A stretch of DNA of 64,000 nucleotides, taken from contig NZ_JACJOD010000007.1 in assembly GCF_014695385.1 (NCBI RefSeq), positions 62,001 through 126,000 on the forward strand, read 5' to 3'. This document shows positions 46,735 to 56,222 of this stretch, in pieces. The notes below the pieces were generated by a model that ran no database searches, was not told the DNA's origin, and saw only the letters and a program-made list of their open reading frames with translations. The number at the start of each line of letters is the position of its first letter. Position 1 is the first letter of the stretch. Source of the stretch: Trichocoleus sp. FACHB-46 (GTDB lineage: Bacteria > Cyanobacteriota > Cyanobacteriia > FACHB-46). The position numbers and the translations under genes were made by a program.

Positions 46735-48051
46735 ATGATGAAGCCGTTACGGATATTGTTGGGCTTGCTTTTGGCGCTGGTTATTTTAATTGGGTATGTA
46801 CCCAATGCCTGGGCTTTTTGTGGCTTCTACGTCGCTAAAGCAGACACCAAACTCTATAACAAAGCTTCTCAGGTTGCGATCGCCAGAGATGGAGAACGCA
46901 CTGTCCTGACGATGGCCAATGACTTCCAGGGTGATGTCAAAGATTTTGCGATCGTGGTGCCTGTGCCAGTGGTGCTAAAGCAGGAGCAAGTTCATGTCGG
47001 CGATCCTAAAGTGCTAGAACGGCTGGATGCCTTTAGTGCCCCTCGTCTGGTGGAATATTTCGACTCCAATCCTTGTGAAACTCAAACTTTTAATGGGAGG
47101 GTGATGGCTCCGTCTGCAGCGATGGCTGGTGCGCCTACGGAAGCTGCGAGCGACAATGCCCTGGGAGTCAAAGTTGAAGCTCAATTCACGGTGGGTGAGT
47201 ATGACATTGTGATTCTGAGCGCCAAGGAATCCAGTGGTTTAGAAACTTGGTTGAACCGCAGTGGTTACCGCATTCCTAGAGGAGCGAAGCAACTTCTGCA
47301 ACCCTACATCCGCCAAAACCTAAAGTTTTTCGTCGCCAAGGTGAATCTAGCGGAATTTGAAAAAGCGGGCTATCAATTTCTCCGTCCGATTCAGATGGCT
47401 TACGAATCACCCAAGTTCATGCTGCCGATCCGTTTGGGCATGATTAATGCTGCCACCGAGCAAGACTTAATCGTTTACCTGTTGTCTCCTCAAGGCCAAG
47501 CTGAAGTCACTAACTACCGAACCGTGCAGGTGCCCTCAGATGCTGAAATTCCAGTTTTTGTCAAAAACGAGTTTGGCGACTTCTACAAATCTATGTTCCA
47601 GACTGCCTACACTCGTGAAGGTAAAAAGGTAGCTTTTTTGGAATATGCCTGGGATATGGGCAACTGCGACCCTTGCTCAGCTGAACCTCTCAACCCTGAG
47701 GAACTGCGTCAGGCGGGTGTTTTTTGGCTCAACGACAACACCTCCTCCAATGTTTTTCTGACCCGGATTCATGTCCGGTATACCCGTGACAAGTTTCCTG
47801 AGGATCTAATGTTCCAGGAAACCTCGAATCGACAGTCCTTCCAAGGGCGCTATGTTTTGCGCCATGCCTTTACAGCTGAGACGAACTGCGCGGCTGGACG
47901 ACAGTATAAGAGAGCTTTACCTGCCCGCTTTGAACAAGAAGCTCAAACCCTAGCTAAACTAACGGGTTGGAATATCCAGGATATCCGTCAGAAGTTGCCT
48001 GCAATTTCTAGCCAAACCGCTCCTTGGTGGCGCAATCTCTGGCCTAAGTAA
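46735..48051 (+). CDS. DUF2330 secreted or membrane-anchored protein
   Basis: 438 residues from the ATG at 46735, which has GGAG seven bases upstream; a further ATG lies 18 bases before it. The signal peptide is clear (MMKPLRILLGLLLALVILIG, with a likely cut after NAWA). The mature part begins FCGFYVAKADTKLYNKASQV and contains NDFQGDVKDFAIVVPVPVVL, typical of DUF2330, plus conserved Cys in DSNPCETQTF and DMGNCDPCSAEPL. No catalytic residues are known for the family. It follows the RnfD-like gene closely, so both may make one membrane complex with a periplasmic partner; this is inference. Confidence 0.88.
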   Translation: MMKPLRILLGLLLALVILIGYVPNAWAFCGFYVAKADTKLYNKASQVAIARDGERTVLTMANDFQGDVKDFAIVVPVPVVLKQEQVHVGDPKVLERLDAFSAPRLVEYFDSNPCETQTFNGRVMAPSAAMAGAPTEAASDNALGVKVEAQFTVGEYDIVILSAKESSGLETWLNRSGYRIPRGAKQLLQPYIRQNLKFFVAKVNLAEFEKAGYQFLRPIQMAYESPKFMLPIRLGMINAATEQDLIVYLLSPQGQAEVTNYRTVQVPSDAEIPVFVKNEFGDFYKSMFQTAYTREGKKVAFLEYAWDMGNCDPCSAEPLNPEELRQAGVFWLNDNTSSNVFLTRIHVRYTRDKFPEDLMFQETSNRQSFQGRYVLRHAFTAETNCAAGRQYKRALPARFEQEAQTLAKLTGWNIQDIRQKLPAISSQTAPWWRNLWPK

Positions 48052-48083
48052 CGCACGCTAGTCAAGCGCGATCGCGCCCTAGT

Positions 48084-49070
48084 TTAGTTAGAGCCTGAAG
48101 GAGTCTGTAGCGGACTAGGAGCAGCTTTAGCCTGAAGATTTTTTCTGAGGTAGTAAAACGGACTCATCAAGCTACCTAGAAAAAACTCCAGTTCGCAAGC
48201 GGCAATTAGATCTGTTTTGACTCGTTGGCGATACTTGAGTACATGCATCACAGCTCTCCGGGAATTGCCTAAAAAAGTTCTGGCCATGATCCAGGGCTTC
48301 TGGGCATCCGCAGTGTAGATCAGGCGTAACTCACAGGTCGCCAGCCCACACCCTCTAGCTAGCTCAGTCAAATAGGGTCGTTCTAAACGCCAATGAGGAA
48401 TTTGATGATAAGTTTGCATGGCAGGGTTGTACCAAATTTCCCAACCTGCCTTGTGTAGATACAGCAAAGGTTCGTAGTCATCCCCCTGCACCATGCACCC
48501 GCGAACTTTACCGCTCAAAGCAGGACGTTGTGGGACATGCTCAAGCCAAGCCTGCCGTCGGACCACTAAAGAAGCTGCTGGCGGTAAACTGATCCGCTCT
48601 GGCTCATACAAATTTGGATTTGGACCGCGCTGCCGAATCGCTAGAAATGCCTGAATTTTCTCAAAATTAGCGGGAGGCTCTACCTCATAATCTCCATAGA
48701 TCTGTCCGCCATAGGCTCCTGCCTGAGGGTGAGTTTGCGCAAATTCATAGGCAGCGGCGAGCCACTCTGCCGTTGGCAAATTGTCATCATCTAAAAAGCC
48801 AACTAGTTCACCCTGTGCTTCTCGAATCGCTCGCTGGCGGGCAAAAGCGGCTCCTTGTTCTGGCTCAAAGCAATACTTGAGAGGATAAGGGTGGGACCAG
48901 TTGGCTTGATACTGTTGCACCACAGCGGCAGTGCCATCGGTGCTGTTGTTGTCAACGATGATGATTTCCCACCGAATCGATTCAGCAGCAGTCTGCGATC
49001 GCAAGCGCTCCAGAATCAGCGGCAGGCGATCGGCACCGTTGTAGGTAGGAATTGCGATCGTTACATCCAT
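48084..49070 (-). CDS. family 2 glycosyltransferase, HpsE-like (hormogonium polysaccharide)
   Basis: A 328-residue GT-A enzyme with no N-terminal membrane helix. MDVTIAIPTYNGADRLPLIL opens the fold. EIIIVDNNSTDGTAAVVQQY supplies nucleotide-binding Asp, and GELVGFLDDDNLPTAEWLAA has the DDD metal motif. GAYGGQIYGDYEVEPPANFE and the C-terminal HWRLERPYLTELARGCG resemble HpsE of the Nostoc hps locus, which helps make polysaccharide used in gliding. It is followed on the same strand by nothing else and preceded 24 bp upstream by a clear paralogue, so the two are a tandem pair. Confidence 0.9.
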   Translation of the reverse strand: MDVTIAIPTYNGADRLPLILERLRSQTAAESIRWEIIIVDNNSTDGTAAVVQQYQANWSHPYPLKYCFEPEQGAAFARQRAIREAQGELVGFLDDDNLPTAEWLAAAYEFAQTHPQAGAYGGQIYGDYEVEPPANFEKIQAFLAIRQRGPNPNLYEPERISLPPAASLVVRRQAWLEHVPQRPALSGKVRGCMVQGDDYEPLLYLHKAGWEIWYNPAMQTYHQIPHWRLERPYLTELARGCGLATCELRLIYTADAQKPWIMARTFLGNSRRAVMHVLKYRQRVKTDLIAACELEFFLGSLMSPFYYLRKNLQAKAAPSPLQTPSGSN

Positions 49071-49094
49071 AGAGAGATTAGAACTTATGCCCTC

Positions 49095-50186
49095 TTAGTT
49101 TTTCAGGGTTTTCTTCCAGTGGTGGAAGGGACTCAGAAAACTATTGCGGAACAGCTCCATTTCGCAAGTAGCTACCAAATCTTGAGGGATGACCGTTCTA
49201 TATTTCAGCCAGTGCCGGAGGATTTTACGCATATCGTTCAGGATATAGGCCAGAGCTGCCAATGGACGCTGCCAAGGTTTAACACTGAGCATGCGAGTGT
49301 GGTAGCGACTCAGACCAATCCCTCGAAACATGGCGAGCAGATAATCTCGCTCAAAACGCCAGTGAGGGATTTTGTGGTGCATTTCCATGTCTGGGTTATA
49401 CCAAATTTCCCAACCTGCATTCTGAATATGCAGAAGCAGTTCTAGATCTTCTCCCGGTTCGCTGGCCGCGATCGCTTGCCCCTGAGACTGTCCGACTCTT
49501 CCTCTCAAGGTAAAAGTTTGAGGCACATAGCGGCTCCAAACACTTTTACGCACCACTAAGCCTGCTGAAGGAGGCAGCAGCTTTTTGCCAGGATCGTATA
49601 GCAATGGCTGAGGACCGCGCTCAGTAATCGCCAAGAAACCAGCAATTCTTCTAAAGTTTTGCGGAGGTGCAGCTTCAAAGTCACCGTGAATTTGACTCGC
49701 GTAAGCTCCTGCTCTAGGGTGACTTTGAGCAAAGGCATAAGCTGCTGCCACCCAGTCTAGAGCTGGAATGTTGTCATCATCTAAAAAACCAATCAGCTCG
49801 CTTTCGGCTGCTTGCACTGCTCGCTGCCTCGCATAAGCAGAGCCTTGGCGACCTTCAAACAAGTACCGGATGGGGTACTGGTTGGGCCAATCTGCCTGGA
49901 AGGTCCGAATGACCTCAGCAGTCTGGTCTGTACTGTTGTTATCAACTATTAGGATTTCCCAGCGAAAATCCTCTGTATTCACCTGCGCTCGCAGGCGCTC
50001 TAACAACTCAGGCAAGCGGTGCTCACCGTTGTATGTCGGGATGGCAACCGTAAATTCAGGAGCCAAGGGTTTGGAGACAAGAATAGGGCTTCTACTAGGA
50101 AATGTCTGAGAGGAGGACATTGAAGAGTAGGGCATTTGAGTTAAGAGTTTAAGTGAGTAAGGTATTGTTTTGGTCAACCTTGTCAT
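49095..50186 (-). CDS. family 2 glycosyltransferase, HpsE-like (tandem paralogue)
   Basis: About 363 residues from the ATG at 50184-50186; other ATGs at 50135 and 50120 are possible and none has a ribosome site. The core matches its neighbour block by block: EFTVAIPTYNGEHRLPELLE, ILIVDNNSTDQTAEVIR, LIGFLDDDNIPALDWVAAAY, GAYASQIHGDFEAAPPQNF and HWRFERDYLLAMFRGIGL. The extra N-terminal stretch (about 45 residues) is Ser/Pro-rich and not conserved in the paralogue. It is upstream of, and probably co-transcribed with, the 48084-49070 gene. The two enzymes may add different sugars to one glycan. Confidence 0.88.
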   Translation of the reverse strand: MTRLTKTIPYSLKLLTQMPYSSMSSSQTFPSRSPILVSKPLAPEFTVAIPTYNGEHRLPELLERLRAQVNTEDFRWEILIVDNNSTDQTAEVIRTFQADWPNQYPIRYLFEGRQGSAYARQRAVQAAESELIGFLDDDNIPALDWVAAAYAFAQSHPRAGAYASQIHGDFEAAPPQNFRRIAGFLAITERGPQPLLYDPGKKLLPPSAGLVVRKSVWSRYVPQTFTLRGRVGQSQGQAIAASEPGEDLELLLHIQNAGWEIWYNPDMEMHHKIPHWRFERDYLLAMFRGIGLSRYHTRMLSVKPWQRPLAALAYILNDMRKILRHWLKYRTVIPQDLVATCEMELFRNSFLSPFHHWKKTLKN

Positions 50187-50867
50187 GGCAACAGCCAACA
50201 AGGACTTGAAGCACTTAACTGTTGCAATAGGGTCACTGAAGTAGACTCACCGTTGCAAATTGCCTGATTCTTAACTTTAGGTAGACCCCTGATTTGCCGC
50301 CGAGTGTCGTATTCCTAATAGCAGCTATTAGTTAAACCAGTCGCTTTAAGAGTTTTGCAACTTTATTCAGTAGCTTTCTAGGTTAAAAGCCGACCACTTA
50401 AAATTCCTGTAGTGCTAACAAGAATCTTGCCCAACTCTTAAGTTCAGCAAACAAGTTTTCAACAAATAGTGATCAGGCAATAACTTACCCAGCGATCGCT
50501 TTGCTGCGATCTCACTCCCTTAAGGCGGAGTTTCTCCAACTTCTGCCATGACATTAAAATCCAGCATGGGCATAAAGAGGTAAATGCTGCCCCGATTCGC
50601 GTAGCGATATGCTTGCAATCGGTTATGTTGCTTCACTATCAAGCTCCCAGCTAGACATCTATCCAGGTAGCTCACTCATCTCTTATGAAATGCGCTCTGC
50701 TCTGCTAATCAGAAGGCCACAAATCTTAAGACAAGTAAGCCTCCATATTCTCGCTTTCAGTAACCGCTTCTAAACATCTGGCTTAAGAGAGATTTCGCAG
50801 CCAAATTTAAAGCAATGATGAGAGTTTCATCAAGCAGAGGCAAAGTTGAGAGATGATACGGAGGTGC
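50187..50867. other. 680-bp intergenic region between the glycosyltransferase pair and uvrB
   Basis: AT-rich with scattered stop codons. No coding frame, terminator hairpin or repeat stands out beyond a HIP1 octamer. It contains the promoter for the glycosyltransferase pair and the 3' side of uvrB. Confidence 0.5.
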
Positions 50868-52865
50868 TTAGTGGCCCAATAGCTTGTCGCGCAAGTGTTT
50901 GATGCGATCGCGATACTTAGCGGCCTCTTCAAATTCTAATTTTTTCGACGCTTCCTTCATCTGAGCTTCTAGCTGACCGATGAGCTGCGGAATGTTTTCT
51001 AGAGGGAGATCACTGGCTTGCTCATAGACTTGATCTAGTTCTTGGGCGTTGAGACGGCGGGATACCTCTAAAAACGACAAAATAGCGTTACTCGATTTTT
51101 TGATAATTGGCTGTGGCGTGAGGCCGTGCTTGGTGTTGTACTCCATTTGCACTGCTCGCCGCCGCTCGGTTTCGCTAATGGCCTTGGCCATACTGTCAGT
51201 CAGGTTGTCGGCGTAGAGAATGGCCTGACCTCGGATGTGACGCGCTGCCCGACCAATAGTTTGAATCAGCGATCGCGCCGCTCGTAAGAAACCTTCTTTA
51301 TCCGCGTCTAAGATCGCGACCAGCGACACTTCTGGTAAGTCCAAGCCTTCCCGTAACAAGTTCACACCAATCAAGACATCAAAGGTGCCTTCCCGTAAAT
51401 CCTGCAAAATCTCAATCCGCTCGATGGAGTGAATCTCAGAGTGCAGATAGCGGACCCGAACGCTGCGCTCCTGCAAGTACTCGGTCAAGTCCTCAGCCAT
51501 GCGCTTGGTCAGCGTTGTGATCAGCACCCGTTCCTGAAGCTGGACCCGCTCTTGAATTTCGCCAAACAAATCATCGATTTGACCTGTAGTGGGACGGACG
51601 AAAATTTCCGGGTCAAGCACTGCGGTAGGCCGAATCACCTGCTCCACCACTCGACCGTCCGAAATTTCCATCTCCCAGTCTCCGGGAGTAGCAGAAACAA
51701 AAATGCACTGTTTTGCCTTGCCCCAAAACTCCTCAGACTTCAGGGGGCGGTTGTCGGCGGCACTGGGTAAACGAAATCCGTGCTCAATTAGCACTTGTTT
51801 GCGGGCTTGGTCACCATTGTACATACCCCGAATCTGCGGCACAGTGACGTGAGATTCATCAACGACCAAGAGCCAATCTTGGGGGAAATAGTCGATTAAG
51901 CATTCGGGGGGATCTCCCGCTTGCCGCCCAGCGAGATGGCGCGAGTAGTTTTCCACACCGTTGCAGTAACCGACTTCTCGCAGCAACTCCAAGTCGTAGC
52001 GGGTGCGCTGCTCTAGGCGTTGGGCTTCTAGGAGCTTGTTGTTTTGCTCTAAAATTTCCAGGCGATCGCGCAGCTCTTGTTCGATGGCGTTGCAGGCTCC
52101 CTCTAAGCGGTCTTCGGGAGTAACGAAGTGACGGGCAGGGTAAATATTCACCCCCTCCATGCTTTGCAGCGTTACGCCAGTTACGGGATCGATGTAGCGA
52201 ATCGCGTCGATCTCATCACCAAAAAACTCTACTCGAATGATGCGGTCTTCATAAGCTGGGCCAATTTCTAGCACATCCCCTTTGACTCGGAAGCGACCGC
52301 GCCCCATCTCTAAGTCGTTGCGAGAATACTGCACAGAAGCTAAATCGCGCAGAATTTGGCGTTGGTCGGCTTCCATCCCCACGCGCAGTGGCACAGCCGC
52401 ATTCAGATATTCGGAGGGAATGCCTAAGCCATAGATGCAGCTAATAGAAGCGACCACAATCACATCGCGCCGTTCGAACAGCGATCGCGTGGCTGAGTGC
52501 CGCAGCATATCAATCTCTTCGTTGATCGAAGCTGTCTTTTCAATGTAAGTATCGGTCACCGGAATATAAGCTTCCGGTTGATAGTAGTCGTAATAACTAA
52601 TGAAATACTCGACGGCGTTGTTAGGAAAAAACTCTCGCAACTCGTTGCAAAGTTGGGCGGCTAGGGTTTTGTTATGAGCCAAGACTAAAGTGGGCTTCCC
52701 CACGTTTTCAATCACCGAAGCGATCGTAAATGTTTTGCCAGTACCCGTTGCCCCTAGCAAAGTCTGGAAGCGTTCACCTGACTGCACACTCTGAGTCAGT
52801 TGCTGGATCGCCTTAGGTTGATCGCCAGTGGGTTGAAAAGGGGCTTGAATCTGGAATTGCGCCAT
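50868..52865 (-). CDS. uvrB: UvrABC excinuclease subunit B
   Basis: A 665-residue UvrB. Walker [21 protein letters not shown] lies near the N-terminus. The beta-hairpin that clamps damaged DNA lies in the [20 protein letters not shown] region. [20 protein letters not shown] is the DExx helicase motif and [20 protein letters not shown] helicase motif [11 protein letters not shown] is motif VI. A C-terminal UVR coiled coil ([20 protein letters not shown]) binds UvrC. It verifies DNA damage in nucleotide excision repair. It looks complete and standard. I found no LexA-like box upstream, only a half-site. Confidence 0.98.
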   Translation of the reverse strand: MAQFQIQAPFQPTGDQPKAIQQLTQSVQSGERFQTLLGATGTGKTFTIASVIENVGKPTLVLAHNKTLAAQLCNELREFFPNNAVEYFISYYDYYQPEAYIPVTDTYIEKTASINEEIDMLRHSATRSLFERRDVIVVASISCIYGLGIPSEYLNAAVPLRVGMEADQRQILRDLASVQYSRNDLEMGRGRFRVKGDVLEIGPAYEDRIIRVEFFGDEIDAIRYIDPVTGVTLQSMEGVNIYPARHFVTPEDRLEGACNAIEQELRDRLEILEQNNKLLEAQRLEQRTRYDLELLREVGYCNGVENYSRHLAGRQAGDPPECLIDYFPQDWLLVVDESHVTVPQIRGMYNGDQARKQVLIEHGFRLPSAADNRPLKSEEFWGKAKQCIFVSATPGDWEMEISDGRVVEQVIRPTAVLDPEIFVRPTTGQIDDLFGEIQERVQLQERVLITTLTKRMAEDLTEYLQERSVRVRYLHSEIHSIERIEILQDLREGTFDVLIGVNLLREGLDLPEVSLVAILDADKEGFLRAARSLIQTIGRAARHIRGQAILYADNLTDSMAKAISETERRRAVQMEYNTKHGLTPQPIIKKSSNAILSFLEVSRRLNAQELDQVYEQASDLPLENIPQLIGQLEAQMKEASKKLEFEEAAKYRDRIKHLRDKLLGH

Positions 52866-53525
52866 AATCTCGACTCAATAAAAGCACAAAGTTGCTAGAG
52901 TTTCGGCTCTTGCGCCTAGTGACTTGAGAGCAATCTGGGGTCGCTCGGAGTCAACTAGCCACTCCTCTAGTGTAGCGATCTTAAGTAGTACATTTGGTCG
53001 CCTAGAACACGGTGAAATTCGCGATCGCCCGTTGAAATCACAATGAAACCAGCTAAAGCAACCCAGGATATCTCAACACTTCAATCTGAACTGCGAATTA
53101 CAACCATTAGTAACCCTCAATATAACTGTAGCGGATAGAACTGTGAGCTGAGGACTGATTAGAATCTAGGTCTTTACATTGAACAGTCAAATATCTAACT
53201 AGTAAATCAATTAGTGATTGGGCACAATCCTAAGAAACTCTTGAGACAGCCAAAGATAGGGCAACATTTTTTACCTTTCTCAGCTCACATTTACTGAATT
53301 AACAATTAAATTCAAGAGATTAATAAATAAGAAATTTCTTAATTCACAAACCGTAGTTCTTAAAGGCTAAATCAAAAGGCGCAATCCAGAGTAAGGCTAA
53401 TGCAACTTCTGACAGATGGCTCAGATCGTAGTTGTCGCTACATTAGGAATTGTCAAGTGGAATAGATCTTCGCTTTTCAACTTGATATTTGAATTTAGAG
53501 TTTTGAAAATTACGGAGTACATAAA
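52866..53525. other. 660-bp intergenic region upstream of uvrB and the CsbD gene
   Basis: A divergent promoter region. It contains AGTAC at 52986-52990, but the second half of a LexA site is missing. No coding frame is supported. The CsbD ribosome site (ACGGAGT) lies at its right end. Confidence 0.5.
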
Positions 53526-53708
53526 ATGAGTGCAGAAGATAGAGCTAAAGCAGCTGGCAAAAATATTGAAGGCAAAGCTCAAGAAGCTTGGGGAAATATA
53601 ACGGGCGATCCTAAAGACCAAGCAGAAGGACAAGCCAAGCAAGTTGAGTCTCAAGCTCAGCACGCTAAAGAAGACATCAAAGATAACATCAAGAAAGCAA
53701 TTGACTAG
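53526..53708 (+). CDS. CsbD-like stress protein
   Basis: A 60-residue hydrophilic CsbD-family protein: MSAEDRAKAAGKNIEGKAQE, then AWGNITGDPKDQAEGQAKQV, the family core, and a Lys/Asp-rich helical end. CsbD proteins are general-stress proteins in many bacteria, of unknown molecular function. It is preceded by GGAG eight bases from the ATG and followed by a perfect 10-bp hairpin, so it is likely monocistronic. It is often confused with plant-type LEA proteins because of its composition. Confidence 0.93.
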   Translation: MSAEDRAKAAGKNIEGKAQEAWGNITGDPKDQAEGQAKQVESQAQHAKEDIKDNIKKAID

Positions 53709-53732
53709 TCATAGCTAGTTCTAATGTGAGCG

Positions 53733-53756
53733 CTGGGTAGCTTGCGAGCTACCCAG
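53733..53756 (+). terminator. perfect 10-bp hairpin after the CsbD gene
   Basis: CTGGGTAGCT at 53733-53742 pairs exactly with AGCTACCCAG at 53747-53756 around a TGCG loop. There is no T-run after it, which is common for cyanobacterial terminators. Confidence 0.7.
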
Positions 53757-53997
53757 ATTACCTGGGTACTTATATTTCTTGAGTTTTCTGCATTTGAGTT
53801 AGTTACGAGTAATTACAAAACCGCTATTAGCTCCGAAGGTCTCACCTGTTTTCAAAAAATACTGTTTTTAACTAACTCAAATCTAGTTGCCATCTGTAGT
53901 AGACTCACCATTTGCTAAACAACTTCCAAACCCTACTTTTAAAAGTGGGAAGTTATAGCAATTCAAATGATTAATTAATTTTGCGAGGATACCTTTC

Positions 53998-54435
53998 GTG
54001 AATTTACTTCAACATAGTCGTAAGTTTTTCACGGCTTTAGCTTTGGTTTTGGTACTTACCATTACAACCGCTTGTGGTGGGCCATCCTCAGCCACTCAAG
54101 CGGTGAACCAGCCGACTCAAATTGAGAATCGTTCAGGTTATAGCCAACTGGAACGAGGTAACACAGCTGCAGGTGGCAACTTTGCTAACTGGGTTGTGCA
54201 GACAGCTCATGGTTTAGTGCAGGATGCTTATGTTCGGGATAACAACAAGCTGGGAGTAGTAATTTCCAAGCAAGTTAAGCCTAACGAAGTGCGGCCCTTA
54301 GCCAAGTCTTTGGTACAAGGCTTCCGGCAGAGTGCGCCTAACCGTGATCTGACGGTCTTGATGTATGCCCCTGACAAACAGTTGATTTTGACTGCTCGCT
54401 ACGATTCTGGCTCTAAGCAAGTTGAGTATCAGTAA
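53998..54435 (+). CDS. probable lipoprotein or secreted protein, unknown function
   Basis: A 145-residue protein starting at GTG 53998, with GAGGAT about nine bases upstream. The N-terminus FFTALALVLVLTITTACGGP is a signal sequence with a possible but weak lipobox (TTAC). The mature part contains SGYSQLERGNTAAGGNFANW, then VVQTAHGLVQDAYVRDNNKL, and a beta-rich end (RDLTVLMYAPDKQLILTARY). No family is recognised. It lies between the CsbD gene and another hypothetical, all rightward, 289 and 124 bp apart. Confidence 0.75.
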   Translation: MNLLQHSRKFFTALALVLVLTITTACGGPSSATQAVNQPTQIENRSGYSQLERGNTAAGGNFANWVVQTAHGLVQDAYVRDNNKLGVVISKQVKPNEVRPLAKSLVQGFRQSAPNRDLTVLMYAPDKQLILTARYDSGSKQVEYQ

Positions 54436-54559
54436 GGTGTAGACCAACAAGGCGTAGACCAGCGATCGCTATTCTACCGAGCAGCTTTCAATTTCAAATA
54501 GCTTTTTTTATAACTTCAGATGTTGCCAAAACTCTGATGATTAGTAGGAGATTAATACT

Positions 54560-55078
54560 GTGACTAGCAGCGAAGATTACAAGCGTCAAATTATGAATGA
54601 TTTGGCTCATGGCAGCACCGAGCAACTCGACGATAACTCGTCTCTAGAGAACTATCAAAGTTTTGACGATTTTGCTCAGCGTTCTTCTAAAGATGAGCGC
54701 CGTCATTTGTTTGGTCGTTCCTTCCATCCAGAGAAGATCCCTTCTGCTCAAATGGAGCCTGAGCTACAGAAAGCGATCGCCCAAATCAAGCCTAATGAGC
54801 GGGATGATGTAGCTCGTGAGTTTTTCAAGCACTTCAAAGAACGTGGGTTGAGCGATCGCGATTTGGAGCGGCAGCTGAGTCTCTCTACTCATCACCCCAG
54901 CCGCATGAATGCAGATGATGTGACCAAGCTAGCAAGCTTTGCTTATCACAATCATCCTGATCTGTTCCGCGATGTTTTAGCTGAGCAACCAGGCATTGTT
55001 AAATTCTTTAGCAATCCTATGGTAGGTGCTGCGTTTGGGTTGGTGGCTGCTAGATGGCTCTCTAACCGCAACAAGTAA
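54560..55078 (+). CDS. hypothetical protein with C-terminal hydrophobic segment
   Basis: A 172-residue protein starting at GTG 54560, with AGGAG nine bases upstream. It is highly charged and helical. The first 115 residues include QKAIAQIKPNERDDVAREFF, KHFKERGLSDRDLERQLSLS and then DDVTKLASFAYHNHPDLFRD. The end is NPMVGAAFGLVAARWLSNRN, a short membrane-seeking helix. The family is not recognised. It is followed by its own terminator. Position after the CsbD and lipoprotein genes hints at stress response, no more. Confidence 0.75.
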   Translation: MTSSEDYKRQIMNDLAHGSTEQLDDNSSLENYQSFDDFAQRSSKDERRHLFGRSFHPEKIPSAQMEPELQKAIAQIKPNERDDVAREFFKHFKERGLSDRDLERQLSLSTHHPSRMNADDVTKLASFAYHNHPDLFRDVLAEQPGIVKFFSNPMVGAAFGLVAARWLSNRNK

Positions 55079-55181
55079 TCCTGACCTTTAGTGAATCAGC
55101 ACTATTCGAGTCAAGGTTGATTGAAAATCTTCACTTTAATGGTGCTCATGATTTAGACAGTTCAAACTGTAAAAACTTTTC

Positions 55182-55220
55182 AACCCAAAGGTACCTTTAA
55201 TTAGCTGCCTTTGGGTTTTC
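55182..55220 (+). terminator. intrinsic terminator after the hypothetical gene at 54560
   Basis: AACCCAAAGG at 55182-55191 pairs exactly with CCTTTGGGTT at 55208-55217, then TTC and an AT-rich tail. The 16-base loop holds the two halves of a smaller AGGTACCT pairing. Confidence 0.8.
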
Positions 55221-55310
55221 AATTATTTAATGGAGCCAGCTCAGTCCAAAGGCCAAAATCCTCTAGAGCTTTGCCATTTTTAACGTCTACCGTTTTTTAT
55301 CAAAGACCAA

Positions 55311-55344
55311 TAAAAAAGCAAGCTACCAGGAACTAGTAACTTGC
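55311..55344 (-). terminator. rpe terminator
   Basis: On the minus strand GCAAGTTAC (55344-55336) pairs with GTAGCTTGC (55326-55318), with one G-T pair, followed by TTTTTTATT. It lies about 50 bp after the rpe stop codon. Confidence 0.85.
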
Positions 55345-55390
55345 CATTGCATTATCCAAGGAAAAGTTTTAAGTAACTGCGAGATTATGA

Positions 55391-56092
55391 TTAGACTGTA
55401 GCTAGCTCAGGACGCTTGCTGTTGCGGATACCTTCGATCGCAGTTGCATAATCGGGTGCATTGAAGACTGCAGAACCAGCCACGACCGCGTTAGCACCTG
55501 CTTCTAAAACTTGCCAAGTATTGTTAGCCTTGAGGCCACCATCCACTTCAATCCAAGGATCGAGACCTCGCTCATCACAGATTTGACGCAGTTTGCGAAT
55601 CTTAGGCAGGACCGCAGGAATAAAGCTTTGACCACCAAAGCCAGGGTTGACACTCATGATCAAAATGAGGTCACAAACTTCTAGAACGTAGTCAATCAAT
55701 TCTAGTGGGGTAGAGGGATTGAGGACTACGCCAGCTTTCTTACCGAGTTCTCTAATTTGACAGAGGGTGCGATGCAGGTGGGGAGAAGCATTGTGCTCGC
55801 AATGTACAGAGATAATATCGGCTCCAGCCTTAGCAAAACCTTCTACGTACTTCTCTGGTTCCACAATCATCAGGTGGACATCTAAAGGCTTCTGAGTTAC
55901 GGGGCGAATCGCTTCTACAATCAGCGGACCAATTGTGATGTTAGGAACAAAGCGGCCATCCATCACATCTACGTGAATCCAGTCTGCTCCTGCTGCATCT
56001 ACTGCACGAATTTCGTCTCCCAAACGGCTAAAGTCGGCTGATAGGATGGATGGAGCGATAACTATCTGTTTCTCGGATTGCGGCTGCGTCAT
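55391..56092 (-). CDS. rpe: ribulose-phosphate 3-epimerase
   Basis: 233 residues from the ATG at 56090-56092 ([20 protein letters not shown]), the family's usual start; a TTG-started longer frame is less likely. It interconverts ribulose-5-phosphate and xylulose-5-phosphate in the Calvin cycle and pentose phosphate pathway. The TIM barrel shows [39 protein letters not shown] (metal His and Asp), [11 protein letters not shown] (His), [16 protein letters not shown] and [19 protein letters not shown] (catalytic Asp). All active-site blocks are intact. Divergent from the subtilase gene. Confidence 0.97.
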   Translation of the reverse strand: MTQPQSEKQIVIAPSILSADFSRLGDEIRAVDAAGADWIHVDVMDGRFVPNITIGPLIVEAIRPVTQKPLDVHLMIVEPEKYVEGFAKAGADIISVHCEHNASPHLHRTLCQIRELGKKAGVVLNPSTPLELIDYVLEVCDLILIMSVNPGFGGQSFIPAVLPKIRKLRQICDERGLDPWIEVDGGLKANNTWQVLEAGANAVVAGSAVFNAPDYATAIEGIRNSKRPELATV

Positions 56093-56222
56093 GGCGAACG
56101 ATTTCTCCCGTGTCCTCTGTCGTATCCAGTTTAACAAAATGTTTAAAAAATATTTAATTAGAAGGTTGTCATTTGATCCTCAAATCCCCCTTGGCTTGTA
56201 AAGATTTCGTGGAGGAGAGGCT

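Noticed and set aside
52980-53000. Possible LexA site upstream of uvrB
   Set aside because: AGTAC is present at 52986-52990, but the second half (GTWC at the right spacing) is not, so only a half-site exists.
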